A stretch of DNA of 32,191 bases from DATAFO01 sp046728935 (GCA_046728935.1 JBKPFS010000150.1:1-32191); one strand, 5' to 3'. Positions 16,561 to 25,116 are shown, counted from the first letter of the stretch. Notes: generated from the sequence alone by a model not told the origin. Program-made: numbers and translations.

Positions 16561-18071
16561 CCCGCTACCGCCATCTGATCACGGAGGAGAACGCCAAGTG
16601 GTGGACCCTCGGCGCGATGTGCTTCGCCCTCTTCATGGTCATGCTCGACAACACCGTCGTCAACGTCGCGCTCCCGTCGATTCAGCGCGACCTCGGCACC
16701 AGCATCGGCGAGCTCGAGTGGACGATCAACGGCTACACGCTCACCTTCGGTGTACTGCTGGTCACGGGCGGCCGCCTCGGCGACATCTTCGGGCGGCGCT
16801 TGATGTTCATGGCCGGTGTCCTGATCTTCGCGATCACCTCGGCGACGGCGGGCCTGGCTGCCTCCCCCGAGATGCTGATCGCGAGCCGCGTCGTCCAGGG
16901 CGTCGGCGCCGCACTGATGATGCCGGCGACGCTCTCGATCATCACCCACGCGTTCCCGCCCGCCGAGCGCGGCCGCGCGATCGGCACCTGGGCCGGGGTC
17001 TCGGCGCTGGCGCTCTCGATCGGCCCGCTGGTTGGCGGCTTCCTCGTCGAGCACGTCTCCTGGCGCGCGATCTTCTTCATCAACCTGCCGGTCGCGGTGA
17101 TCGCGGTCGTCGCGGCCCTGTTCGCCGTCCGCGAGTCGCGCGACCGCACGATCGAGCGCGTGATCGATTACGCCGGCGTCGCCACGCTCACCGCCGCGCT
17201 CACGGCGATCGTGCTTGCCCTGATTGAGGGCAACTCCTGGGGCTGGGGCTCGCCGCGCATCGTCTCCCTCCTCGTCGGCGGCGCGCTGATGCTGGCCGTC
17301 TTCGTCGCCGTGGAGCTGCGCGGCCGGGCGCCGATGGTCGAGTTCGAGTTCTTCGGCGAGCGCAACTTCCTCGGCGCCAACGCGATCGCGTTCGTGGTCA
17401 CCTTCGCGATGCTCGGCTCCTTCTTCTTCATGGCGATCTACATGCAGGACGTGCTCGGCTACTCGGCTCTCGGAGCCGGCGTGCGCTTCCTGCCCACGAC
17501 GATTGTGATCGCTGTGGTCGCACCGCTCGCCGGGCGGCTCACCGACCGCATCGGCGCGATGTGGCCGATGGCGACCGGGCTCTCGATCCTGACTGTGTCC
17601 ATGTATCTGTTCTCGCGCATCGACCCGTCCACCACCTACTCGGACATCCTGCTCCCGTTCATCCTGATGGGGATCGGCATCGCGCTGGTGATGTCGCCCA
17701 TGTCGACGGCGGCGATGAACGCGGTCTCCCACCACAAGGCCGGGATCGCGTCCGGAATCCTCCAGATGAGCCGCATGATCGGCGGCGCGGTGGGCGTCGC
17801 CGCCACCGGGGCGATCTTCCAGGGACAGCTTGGGTCGTTCGACCCGGCGGCACTGGCGACAGGCGGCGAGGCGGCCCGCGCCGAGTTCGTGAACGCGCTG
17901 GCGAGCGCGATGGAGGTCTCCGCGTTCGTCGCCCTGGCCGGCGCGCTGATCGCCGTGGCGACGATCCGCGGACGTTCGGGCCGAGAGCCCGCGGCGCCGA
18001 GCGTCGAATTGCGGGAGCATGGGGCTGCCGAGCCGGCGGTCGCGGCGCAGACGGCCGAGTCCGTCAGCTAG
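16557..18071 (+). CDS. MFS drug/metabolite exporter, DHA2 (14-helix) family
   Basis: A 504-residue proton-driven exporter of the EmrB/QacA type. Family marks: LDNTVVNVALPSIQRDL in helix 1 (motif D1), loop motif A GGRLGDIFGRR (about residues 72-82), and motif C-like ALSIGPLVGG. Hydrophobic segments are spread over the whole length, consistent with 14 helices. The cytoplasmic C-terminus is Ala/Glu-rich. It is translationally coupled to the MarR gene, which probably represses it. Its TAG shares the bases CTAG with the convergent bioD stop. The pair sits between bioD and bioA; whether it exports anything linked to biotin is unknown, and drug or lipid-precursor export is the default guess. Confidence 0.92.
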   Translation: MTRYRHLITEENAKWWTLGAMCFALFMVMLDNTVVNVALPSIQRDLGTSIGELEWTINGYTLTFGVLLVTGGRLGDIFGRRLMFMAGVLIFAITSATAGLAASPEMLIASRVVQGVGAALMMPATLSIITHAFPPAERGRAIGTWAGVSALALSIGPLVGGFLVEHVSWRAIFFINLPVAVIAVVAALFAVRESRDRTIERVIDYAGVATLTAALTAIVLALIEGNSWGWGSPRIVSLLVGGALMLAVFVAVELRGRAPMVEFEFFGERNFLGANAIAFVVTFAMLGSFFFMAIYMQDVLGYSALGAGVRFLPTTIVIAVVAPLAGRLTDRIGAMWPMATGLSILTVSMYLFSRIDPSTTYSDILLPFILMGIGIALVMSPMSTAAMNAVSHHKAGIASGILQMSRMIGGAVGVAATGAIFQGQLGSFDPAALATGGEAARAEFVNALASAMEVSAFVALAGALIAVATIRGRSGREPAAPSVELREHGAAEPAVAAQTAESVS

Positions 18072-18730
18072 GCGAGATCAAGCCGCGGCCACGTGCCGGG
18101 CTCGGTGAGGTCGAGCGGAGGCAGCGTCTTCACCTGGACCGCGCCGAGGCGCCCGATCGCCTCGCGGTTCGAGCTCTCGACGACGCTCGGCTCGGCCGGC
18201 CATGGGGTGAGCACGACGGCCGCCACCTCGAGCCCCACCGCCCGGGCCGCCTCCACGGTCAGGAGGGTGTGGTTGATCGTCCCGAGCCCCGGTGGCGCGG
18301 CGACCAGCAGCGGTAGTGCGAGGTCGCGGGCGAAGTCGCGCACCAGGTAGCCGAGGGTGAGCGGGACCAGCAATCCCCCAACCCCCTCGACCACCAGCAG
18401 GTTGGAGCCCGCGCCGGCCGATCGCGCCGCGGCGCGCAGCCGCCCCGGGCTGATCGCCTCGCCGGCGAGTTCGGCGCCGAGGTGCGGGGAGACCGGCGGG
18501 CCGTAGCGATAGGGCGCGATCTCCAGTAGATCCTGCGACGAGCCTGCGGCTCGTCGCAGGCGGACGTGGTCCGGCTCCGTGCCTTGGCGCTCGTTGTCGT
18601 CCAGGCCCGTCACGGCAGGCTTGAAGACCGCGACCCGGTTCCCCCGCTGGGCCGCGGTGCGGGCGATCGCGGAGGCGACGACCGTCTTGCCGACCTCGGT
18701 GCCGGTCCCGGTGACGAAGTAGCCGTCCAC
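18068..18730 (-). CDS. bioD: ATP-dependent dethiobiotin synthetase
   Basis: A 220-residue BioD that closes the ureido ring of dethiobiotin from DAPA, CO2 and ATP. The P-loop GTGTEVGKT is at residues 8-16; FKPAVTG and the VVEGVGGLLVPL segment (switch-like, about 115-126) and PPGLGTINHTLLT follow, all typical of the family, and the length is normal. GTG 18730 follows the bioF stop (18747) by 16 bases, so it is the third gene of a bioB-bioF-bioD operon. A perfect 13-bp inverted repeat lies inside the coding sequence at 18532-18560. Confidence 0.93.
   Translation of the reverse strand: MDGYFVTGTGTEVGKTVVASAIARTAAQRGNRVAVFKPAVTGLDDNERQGTEPDHVRLRRAAGSSQDLLEIAPYRYGPPVSPHLGAELAGEAISPGRLRAAARSAGAGSNLLVVEGVGGLLVPLTLGYLVRDFARDLALPLLVAAPPGLGTINHTLLTVEAARAVGLEVAAVVLTPWPAEPSVVESSNREAIGRLGAVQVKTLPPLDLTEPGTWPRLDLA
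18532..18560. repeat. Perfect 13-bp inverted repeat inside bioD
   Basis: CCTGCGACGAGCC (18532-18544) and GGCTCGTCGCAGG (18548-18560) are exact inverse complements around a 3-base loop, giving a very stable hairpin in the bioD message. It encodes the RRAAGSSQ region just before APYRYGPP. Such a stem in coding sequence is unusual and may mark a small insertion, a regulatory hairpin or chance. Confidence 0.7.
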
Positions 18731-18746
18731 GCGGGGGCGCGGACGC

Positions 18747-19958
18747 TCAGGCGGCGCGTGGCAGGCCGATGATCTCGGCCTCGCGCTCGTGCGCCCCGAC
18801 CGCGATGCCCACCTCGCGGGCCGCGTCGGTGATCACTCGCGCGGCGGCCCGCAGCTCGTCGGCGCGGTGGTTGGCCATCGTGGTGAGGCGCAACCGGGAG
18901 GTCCCAGCGGGCACGGTGGGCGGGCGGATGGCCTGGGCGAACACGCCGTGCTCAAGGGCGCGCTCGCACAGCTCGAGCGCGCGCTGGGCGTCGCCGGCGA
19001 TCACCGGCACGATCTGAGTGCGCGACGGCCCCGTCTCGAGGCCCCCGTCGGCGAGCGCGTCGCGGAGGACCTGCGCGTTGCGGCGCAGCTGCTCGACCAG
19101 GCCGGGGCGGGCGACGAGGAGCGAGAGCGCGGCGAGCGCCGCGCCGACCACGGGGGGAGGCAGCGCGGTGGAGAAGATGAAAGGTCGCGCGGTGTTGACC
19201 AGGAGCTCGACGATCTCCGCCCGCGTGCAGACGTACGCGCCGTAGCTGCCGAGCGACTTTCCAAGCGTGCCGACGATCACGTCGACCTCGTCCGTGAGCC
19301 CCGCCTCGGCCACTGCGCCGCGTCCCCCCGGCCCGAGCGCCCCGGTCGCGTGCGCCTCGTCGACGCACAGCATGCAGCGGTTTCGCCGCGCCAGCTCGAC
19401 CAGCTCCGGGAGGGGGGCGACGTCTCCGTCCATCGAGAAGACGCTGTCGCTCACGATCAGCGCCGTGCGCCCGGAGGCGCGGCGAAGGCCCCACTCCAGG
19501 TGGTCGAGCTCGCGGTGCCGGTAGACAAAGGTCTCCGCGCGTGAGAGCCGGCACCCGTCGATGAGGCTGGCGTGGTTGAGCTGGTCGGAGAAGACCACGT
19601 CTCCCCGACCGGCGAGCGCGGCGACGGTGCCGGTGTTGGCGAGATACCCCGACCCGAAGAGGAGCGCCGCCTCCGAGCCCTTGAACTCCGCCAGATGACG
19701 CTCGAGCTTGCGGTGGAGCGCCATGTTGCCGGAGATCAGCCGCGACGCCCCGGCTCCAGCCCCCCAGCGCTCCGCGGCGTCGGCTGCCGCCTGGCGCACC
19801 CGCGGGTGGTCGGCCAGCCCGAGGTAGTTGTTCGAGCACAGCAGCAGCACCTCCGAGCCGTCCAGCACCACGCGCGGCCCCTGCGGTCCCTCGATCAGGC
19901 GCAGGCGGCGCTCGAGGCCAGCGCTTCGAAGCTCCTCCAGCCGCTCCGCCGGATCCAC
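18747..19958 (-). CDS. bioF: 8-amino-7-oxononanoate synthase
   Basis: A 403-residue PLP-dependent alpha-oxoamine synthase that condenses pimeloyl-ACP or -CoA with alanine to KAPA, the first ring-assembly step of biotin synthesis. Visible marks: CSNNYLGLADHP, GAGASRLISGN, FSDQLNHASLIDGCRLS, DSVFSMDGD, VDEAHATGALGPGGRG and the PLP-lysine motif GTLGKSLGSYGAY with Lys234. Length is usual for the family. GTG 19958 begins one base after the bioB TGA, so translation is coupled. Other alpha-oxoamine synthases (KBL, ALAS) are less likely given the bioB and bioD neighbours. Confidence 0.95.
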   Translation of the reverse strand: MDPAERLEELRSAGLERRLRLIEGPQGPRVVLDGSEVLLLCSNNYLGLADHPRVRQAAADAAERWGAGAGASRLISGNMALHRKLERHLAEFKGSEAALLFGSGYLANTGTVAALAGRGDVVFSDQLNHASLIDGCRLSRAETFVYRHRELDHLEWGLRRASGRTALIVSDSVFSMDGDVAPLPELVELARRNRCMLCVDEAHATGALGPGGRGAVAEAGLTDEVDVIVGTLGKSLGSYGAYVCTRAEIVELLVNTARPFIFSTALPPPVVGAALAALSLLVARPGLVEQLRRNAQVLRDALADGGLETGPSRTQIVPVIAGDAQRALELCERALEHGVFAQAIRPPTVPAGTSRLRLTTMANHRADELRAAARVITDAAREVGIAVGAHEREAEIIGLPRAA

Positions 19959-19959
19959 G

Positions 19960-21180
19960 TCAATCCCCCCAACCTGCTGGTTGCTCGGACCCGTCGCCCA
20001 CCCCGGTGCCGGACGTATCGGCCCCTCCCTCGCTAGGTCCTTCCGGATACGGCGCCGGGCGTTTATTCGGGTACGGCGCCGGGTGTTTGTTCTTCTTCAC
20101 CACGCGCAGCTGTGTCGACGGATCCCAGAAGTTCGCCTCCGCCTGGCTGTCGATCAGCTCGTCGACCGGCGTCGCGGGCGTGGAGCCCTCGAGCCATCCC
20201 GAGCGGTTGTCGGGGCGGGGATTGGCACCGTTGTCGGCCTGGCGGGCAACGTTCAGGCCCAGCTCCTCGAACATCGCCCGGTCCTCCGCGGGCTCGGCGC
20301 CGAGCGTGGTCAGGAAGTTGCCCATCATCACGCCGTTCAGCCCCGCCTTGACCGCCAAGGGCTGGAGCTCGTCGAGGTTCTCGACCCGCCCGCCGCAGAG
20401 GCGGAAGAGGGCGTCGGGGAGGATGAGGCGGAAGATCGCCACCCACTTGACGACCTCCCACGGGTCCATCAGTTCGCGGTCGCCGAACTTGGTCCCCGCC
20501 CGCGGGTTGAGGAGGTTGATCGGGACCGAGGTCGGGTTGATCTCGGCGAGCTCGAAGGCCATCTCCACGCGCTGGCGCGGCAACTCGCCGAGGTTGAGGA
20601 TTCCCCCGACGCAGGTCTCCAGCCCCGCCTCGCGTGCCGCGTCGATGGTGCGGATCCGGCCTTCGTAGCGGACGGTCGTTGTCACCTCGTCGTAGTACGA
20701 GCGGGCGGTCTCGACGTTGTGGTGGACGCGCTGCACCCCGGCCTCGGCGAGTCGCCGCGCCCGCTCCGGAGACATGTGGCCGATCGAGACGCAGCGCTTC
20801 AGGTTGGTGTGCTCGGCGACCAGGCGCGCCCCGGCCTCGATCCGCTCGAAATCGCGCTTCGACAGCCCCTGGCCCTGGGTGACCATGCAGAAGCGGTGCG
20901 CGCCGGCCGCCTCGGCCGCCTTGGCGTGCTCGAGGATCTGCTCCGGCTCCATCATCGCGTGCATCGGCGTGTCGGCCTCGGCGTAGCGCGACTGGGCGCA
21001 GAAGCCGCAGTCCTCGGCGCAACCGCCCGACTTCGCGTTCACGAGCGAGCACATGTCGGTCGAGTCGCCGAAGCGCTCCTTGCGCACAGCCCAGGCCCGC
21101 TCGACCAACTCGCCGATCTCGTCGTGATCGGTCAGCTCCCCAAGCCACAGCGCCTGGTCGAACGAGATCAGCGAGGGCAT
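19960..21180 (-). CDS. bioB: Biotin synthase with C-terminal extension
   Basis: A 406-residue radical-SAM enzyme that inserts sulfur into dethiobiotin. The [4Fe-4S] motif CAEDCGFC has Cys54, Cys58 and Cys61; YAEADTP, HNVETARSYYDEV, NLGELPRQRVEMAFEL, NLLNPRAGTKF and MMGNFLTTLG follow in the family order. Most BioB proteins are about 320-350 residues. Here the domain ends near residue 330 and a Pro/Gly/acidic tail of roughly 75 residues follows, including two copies of an 8-residue unit NK(H/R)PAPYP. ATG 21180 is preceded by TAGATT eight bases upstream, so the bio operon may start with a nearly leaderless message. It is the first gene of bioB-bioF-bioD. Confidence 0.94.
   Translation of the reverse strand: MPSLISFDQALWLGELTDHDEIGELVERAWAVRKERFGDSTDMCSLVNAKSGGCAEDCGFCAQSRYAEADTPMHAMMEPEQILEHAKAAEAAGAHRFCMVTQGQGLSKRDFERIEAGARLVAEHTNLKRCVSIGHMSPERARRLAEAGVQRVHHNVETARSYYDEVTTTVRYEGRIRTIDAAREAGLETCVGGILNLGELPRQRVEMAFELAEINPTSVPINLLNPRAGTKFGDRELMDPWEVVKWVAIFRLILPDALFRLCGGRVENLDELQPLAVKAGLNGVMMGNFLTTLGAEPAEDRAMFEELGLNVARQADNGANPRPDNRSGWLEGSTPATPVDELIDSQAEANFWDPSTQLRVVKKNKHPAPYPNKRPAPYPEGPSEGGADTSGTGVGDGSEQPAGWGD
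20045..20088 (-). repeat. Tandem repeat in the bioB 3' tail
   Basis: Two 20-base units (20045-20064 and 20069-20088) differ at two positions and are spaced by 24 bases, that is eight codons. They encode the doubled NK(H/R)PAPYP unit at the start of the C-terminal tail of BioB and look like a recent in-frame duplication. Confidence 0.75.
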
Positions 21181-21188
21181 CGCCGCGG

Positions 21189-21194
21189 AATCTA
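21189..21194 (-). promoter_or_regulatory. -10 box (TAGATT) of the bioBFD operon
   Basis: TAGATT on the minus strand fits TAnnnT, lies eight bases before ATG 21180 and falls within the 32-base gap after the DNA glycosylase gene. No ribosome binding site is visible. No BirA- or BioQ-type palindrome could be recognised beside it. Confidence 0.5.
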
Positions 21195-21212
21195 GGCCGG
21201 GCTTCGGACGCC

Positions 21213-21833
21213 TTACGCAGGCACGTTCCCGAGCGATTCCCAGAGATAGAGGCAGGCGAGCGTGCGGTGCGGGCGCCAGGGCTCGGCCATCCGCTCGAGC
21301 GCGTCGGCATCCGGGAGCTCGTCGAGCCCGTAGGCGACCTGGGCTGCGCGCCGGATTCCGAGATCGCCCACGGGAAGCACGTCGGGGCGGCCGAGGTGGA
21401 ACATCAGGAACATCTCAGCGGTCCAGCGGCCGAAGCCGCGCACGCCTGTGATCTCCTCGATCACCTCCTCGTCGGACATCGCCGCCAGCCGATCGAGCTC
21501 GAGCTCCCCGTCCTCGACGTGACGGGCGAGGTCGCGCAGGTACTCCACCTTGCGGCCGGAGAGGCCCGCCGCACGCAGGTCCTTCTCGTCAGCCACCAGC
21601 AGCTCCTTCGGGGTCGGCGCGCGTCCCGCGTAGGGCTCCATCAACCGGCCGCGGATCGTCGCCGCGGCCTTGGTCGAGAGCTGCTGCCCCACTACGGCAC
21701 TGATCAGCACCGTCCACGGGTCGCTGGCGATGCGCCGCTCGCGGAGCCTGCGCTCGACGCTCATCTCCCCGTGCTCGTCCACGAGCTTGGCCATCACGGG
21801 GTCCGCCTTTGCGAGCTGCGCGTGCGGGCTCAT
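21213..21833 (-). CDS. DNA-3-methyladenine glycosylase (AlkA/HhH-GPD type)
   Basis: A 206-residue base-excision repair glycosylase removing alkylated bases. The helix-hairpin-helix is ITGVRGFGRWTAEMFLMF (about residues 128-145) and the catalytic aspartate lies in LPVGDLGIRRA (about residue 157). The N-terminal half carries SAVVGQQLSTKAAATI, typical of the AlkA/Mag1 superfamily. No [4Fe-4S] cysteine cluster, so it is not an EndoIII/MutY type. The short length resembles single-domain Mag-type enzymes rather than full AlkA. ATG 21833 has no clear ribosome binding site; TAAGCT (21843-21848) nine bases upstream might be its -10 box. Confidence 0.88.
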   Translation of the reverse strand: MSPHAQLAKADPVMAKLVDEHGEMSVERRLRERRIASDPWTVLISAVVGQQLSTKAAATIRGRLMEPYAGRAPTPKELLVADEKDLRAAGLSGRKVEYLRDLARHVEDGELELDRLAAMSDEEVIEEITGVRGFGRWTAEMFLMFHLGRPDVLPVGDLGIRRAAQVAYGLDELPDADALERMAEPWRPHRTLACLYLWESLGNVPA

Positions 21834-21860
21834 GCGCGCGGAAGCTTAAGCAGGCACGGT

Positions 21861-21866
21861 TACAAT
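21861..21866 (+). promoter_or_regulatory. -10 box (TACAAT) before the sulfatase array
   Basis: TACAAT matches five of six consensus bases, the best -10 box seen in the window. It lies in the divergent gap between the glycosylase and the first sulfatase and would give a leader of about 28 bases. No -35 box is recognisable. Confidence 0.55.
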
Positions 21867-21875
21867 CGCGCGCTC

Positions 21876-21894
21876 GCCGGCGGAAGCCGTCGGC
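21876..21894 (+). other. Leader hairpin before the first sulfatase of the array
   Basis: GCCGGCGG (21876-21883) and CCGTCGGC (21887-21894) form an 8-bp stem (one G-U pair) with a 3-base loop, ending six bases before ATG 21901. It takes the place of a ribosome binding site, so it could limit translation initiation. Confidence 0.4.
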
Positions 21895-21900
21895 TCCCCT

Positions 21901-23406
21901 ATGGCCTGGTCGACCCCTCGCATCGCAGCGATCGCTGCCGCCGTTGCCGTCGTCGCGGTCGGGGCGGTCCTGGCGGTCGCGCTCGGTGACGGCGACGAAG
22001 AGGCGACGAAGCCGGAGAAGCCGAGCCGGGCCGAGCGCCTGGCGGCGCTCGGCGTCAAGCGCCCGCCGCCGCGCGTCCACGACAAGCGCCCGAACATCGT
22101 CGTCGTCATGACCGACGACCAGGAGGGTTCGGACATGCGGGTGATGCCGCGCACGCGGCGGCTGATCGGGCGCCGGGGGGTCAGCTTTCCCGAGAGCGTC
22201 ACCAATTACCCGCTCTGCTGCCCTTCGCGGGCCACGTACCAGACAGGGCAGTACGCGCACAACCACGGGGTGCTCGACAACCGGCCGCCGAAGGGCGGCT
22301 TCGGCCGGCTCGACACCTCGAACACGGTGCCGATGTGGATGGCGCGCGCCGGCTACAGCACGGCCTACATCGGCAAGTACCTGAACGGCTACGGGGAGGA
22401 CGACCCGGAGTTCATCCCGCCGGGATGGACCACCTGGATGGCGATGGTGGCCCCGGTGACCCGGTACTTCAAGTTCCGGCTGAACGAAAACGGGGCTGTC
22501 CATCAGTTTGGGGAGAGCCCGCACGACTACGTCGCCGACGTGCTCACGCGCAAGGCAGTGCGCTATCTGAAGCGCCAGCGGAACGCCAAGCGCCCGTTCT
22601 GGCTCACCGTCGGCTACCTCGCGCCCCACGTCGGCAAGGGCTTCAACGAGGCCGAGCACTGCGACGGCAAGGGCCCCTTTCCCGCGCCGCGTGACTTCGG
22701 ACACTTCGCCGGCACCGAGCTCCCGCGCGGCCCGGCGTTCAACGAGGACGACGTCTCCGACAAGCCGCGAGCGGTCCGACAGCTGCCGAAGGTGACGGGG
22801 CACAAGCTCGAGAAGAAGACCGACAAGTACCAGTGCCGGCTCGAGTCGCTTCGCTCCGTGGACGAGGGGGTGGCCAAGATCGTCCGCGAGCTCCGCGAGA
22901 CCGGCGAGCTCGACAACACATACGTCGTCTTCACCTCGGACAACGGCTTCATCCAGGGCGAGCACCGGATCAAGGGCGGCAAGGGACAGCTCTACGAGGA
23001 GTCGATCAAGGTGCCGCTGCTGGTGCGGGGTCCGGGGGTGCCGGCCGGCAGGCGCTCGCGAGACTTGGTGGTCAACGCCGACCTCCCCGCCACCTTCCTC
23101 GACCTCGCCGGCGCGAGGCCCCGGCTGCCCCAAGACGGCGGCTCGCTGCTGCCGGCGCTCCGTGACCCCTCGCTCGACCGCCACCGGCCGATCCTGATCG
23201 AGTCGTTGGACTACGAGGCCGTGCGAACGGAGCGCTATCTGTACGCCGAGTACCGCACGGGCGAGCGCGAGCTCTACGACCTGAAGCGCGACCCGTACGA
23301 GCTCCGAAGCCGCGACGACGATCCGAACTACGCAGGCGTCGCGGACGAGCTCGCGCGGACGCTGCACCGCCTTGAGGACTGCGCCGGGGAGAGCTGTCAC
23401 CTCTAG
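21901..23406 (+). CDS. Membrane-anchored sulfatase 1 of the array (type II)
   Basis: A 501-residue formylglycine sulfatase. An N-terminal hydrophobic segment (about residues 8-28, AAIAAAVAVVAVGAVLAVAL) without a lipobox should anchor it outside the membrane. Active-site marks: PNIVVVMTDDQ with Asp72-Asp73, CCPSR with Cys106 as the formylglycine precursor, TGQYAHNHGV, YIGKYLNGYG, and DNG at 347-349 followed by GEHR. The shared block FNEDDVSDKP is present. Unlike the next two genes it lacks the cysteine pair around the DGRSLLPL block and ends CAGESCHL. It has its own promoter-like sequence and starts a run of four same-strand sulfatase genes. N-acetylglucosamine-6-sulfatase-like is the nearest general description; the substrate is unknown. 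Confidence 0.93.
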   Translation: MAWSTPRIAAIAAAVAVVAVGAVLAVALGDGDEEATKPEKPSRAERLAALGVKRPPPRVHDKRPNIVVVMTDDQEGSDMRVMPRTRRLIGRRGVSFPESVTNYPLCCPSRATYQTGQYAHNHGVLDNRPPKGGFGRLDTSNTVPMWMARAGYSTAYIGKYLNGYGEDDPEFIPPGWTTWMAMVAPVTRYFKFRLNENGAVHQFGESPHDYVADVLTRKAVRYLKRQRNAKRPFWLTVGYLAPHVGKGFNEAEHCDGKGPFPAPRDFGHFAGTELPRGPAFNEDDVSDKPRAVRQLPKVTGHKLEKKTDKYQCRLESLRSVDEGVAKIVRELRETGELDNTYVVFTSDNGFIQGEHRIKGGKGQLYEESIKVPLLVRGPGVPAGRRSRDLVVNADLPATFLDLAGARPRLPQDGGSLLPALRDPSLDRHRPILIESLDYEAVRTERYLYAEYRTGERELYDLKRDPYELRSRDDDPNYAGVADELARTLHRLEDCAGESCHL

Positions 23407-23445
23407 CGGCGAAACTCCTCCGCTCTGGGAATGTTGAGGGGCCAG

Positions 23446-25116
23446 ATGCCAAGGGGAAGATCGAAGGCGCGGGCGCGCGTTGCGGCCGTGATCGGGGTCG
23501 CGATGCTGCTCGGGCTCGTCACGCTCGCCTCGCCGGCGCTCCATCGGGGGTCCGCTCCCCGCGCCGAGGCGGCGCCCAAGCACGGCCCGAAGAAGGGCAA
23601 GCACGGCAGGCTCCGCAGGCTCCCGAACATCGTCCTCGTCGTCAGCGACGACCAGACGTTCGAGCAGTTCCGCGCCGACACGATGCCGTTCCTGACCGAC
23701 TTCATCGCCGACGACGGAACGACCTTCACCGATGCGATCGCGACCTCGCCCGTCTGCTGTCCCTCGCGGGCGTCCATGCTCACCGGCCAGTACGCGCACA
23801 ACCACGGCGTGCTCTCGAACCGCCTCGGCTACAAGGCGCTGAAGCGTAAGCGCAACACGCTCCCGGTGTGGCTGACGCGAAAGGGCTACGTGACGGCCCA
23901 CGTCGGCAAGTACCTGAACGGCTACGACGGCTTCATCAAGCACCGAGACGAAGTGGCGCCGGGCTGGCGGCAGTGGCACACCGTGCTCGTCCCGCGCTAC
24001 TACGACTACGCCTTCTCAACCAACGGGCGGGTCGTTCACAAGGGCTCGGACCCGGACGATTACCTCGGCCGGGTCGTCACCCGCAAGGCGGTGAAGATGG
24101 TGAACAAGTACGTCCCCCGGCGCCGCCCGCTCTATCTCCAGACCGACTACTACGCCCCGCACACCGAAGGCGGTGCGCCGGGTACCGCCTGCGAGGACTC
24201 GGCTCGGCCCGATCCGGCCGATGCCGACCTGTTCGCCGACGCACCTTTGCCGCAGCCGCCGAGCTTCAACGAGGCGGACGTCGACGACAAGCCGACCTTC
24301 GTCCGCCGCCTGGCTCCGATCTCGGCGGATGAGTTCTCGCGCACCGAGAGGCGCTACCGCTGCGCCCTCGCGTCGCTGCGCTCCGTGGATCGGGGCATCG
24401 AGGAGATCACCGACGCGATCTCCGCGCACGGCGAGCTCGGCAAGACGGCCGTCATGTTCGTCTCCGACAACGGCTACTTCTACGGCCAGCATCGGCTCCC
24501 GAAGGAGAAGCAGCAGGCGTACGAGGAGGGGATCAGGGTGCCGCTGGTGGCGCGCTGGCCGGAGAAGCTGGGAACGCCGCAGACGACGATCACCCTGCCC
24601 GTGGCCAACATCGATCTCGCGCCGACGATTCTCGACCTCGCACATGCGAAGCCCTGCAGCTCGCACAAGCGCTGCCGGACCATGGACGGCCGCTCGCTCC
24701 TGCCGCTGGTGCGAGGGAAGTTCTCGAAGTTCCCTTCCGACCGGGCCCTGCCGCTGGAGTACGACCTGGATCGCGAGAGGACGACCCGCGGTTCCACCTG
24801 CGCCTTCGACGGGGTCAAAACCCCCATTGACCTCTACGTCGCCCACAAGTCGGTGGTCAGCGATCCGGCGGAGGGCCTGTGCGAGAAGACCAACGAGACG
24901 GAGCAGTACCTGCTGACGCCGGATCCGGTCTACGGGCCGGTGGCAGCCGACCCCTTCGAGCTTCGCAACCTGACCTCGCCGGTGATCAGCGACTCGTCCC
25001 TGCCGCAGGTCATCGCTCGCCGGGCCGAGCTCGAGGCCCTGCTCAACCGGCTCCGCGACTGCGCCGGCATCGCGGGGCGCGACCCGGTGCCGAAGAGCGG
25101 TCACTACTGCCAGTGA
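23446..25116 (+). CDS. Secreted sulfatase 2 of the array (type I)
   Basis: A 556-residue sulfatase with an N-terminal signal segment (about residues 10-30) and a Lys/Arg-rich stretch before the catalytic domain. ATG 23446 is preferred because AGGGG lies four bases upstream; ATG 23431 in the same frame has GGGA directly abutting it. Active-site marks: PNIVLVVSDDQ with Asp68-Asp69, CCPSR with Cys104, HVGKYLNGY, and DNG at 341-343. It is followed by GQHR where the other four genes have GEHR. It carries the type I cysteine pairs (KPCSSHKRCRTMDGRSLLPL) and the C-terminal CAGIAGRD...YCQ. It starts 40 bases after its neighbour and overlaps the next start by GTGA. Confidence 0.93.
   Translation: MPRGRSKARARVAAVIGVAMLLGLVTLASPALHRGSAPRAEAAPKHGPKKGKHGRLRRLPNIVLVVSDDQTFEQFRADTMPFLTDFIADDGTTFTDAIATSPVCCPSRASMLTGQYAHNHGVLSNRLGYKALKRKRNTLPVWLTRKGYVTAHVGKYLNGYDGFIKHRDEVAPGWRQWHTVLVPRYYDYAFSTNGRVVHKGSDPDDYLGRVVTRKAVKMVNKYVPRRRPLYLQTDYYAPHTEGGAPGTACEDSARPDPADADLFADAPLPQPPSFNEADVDDKPTFVRRLAPISADEFSRTERRYRCALASLRSVDRGIEEITDAISAHGELGKTAVMFVSDNGYFYGQHRLPKEKQQAYEEGIRVPLVARWPEKLGTPQTTITLPVANIDLAPTILDLAHAKPCSSHKRCRTMDGRSLLPLVRGKFSKFPSDRALPLEYDLDRERTTRGSTCAFDGVKTPIDLYVAHKSVVSDPAEGLCEKTNETEQYLLTPDPVYGPVAADPFELRNLTSPVISDSSLPQVIARRAELEALLNRLRDCAGIAGRDPVPKSGHYCQ

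Noticed and set aside
16527..18020. 497-codon open frame on the minus strand
   Set aside because: Antisense to the MFS exporter; its His/Arg/Asp-rich sequence is the mirror of transmembrane codons.
19828..21195. 455-codon open frame on the plus strand
   Set aside because: Antisense to bioB and the end of bioF, which have complete motifs.
21589..23979. 796-codon open frame on the minus strand
   Set aside because: Antisense to two clear sulfatases, with no recognisable domain and biased composition.
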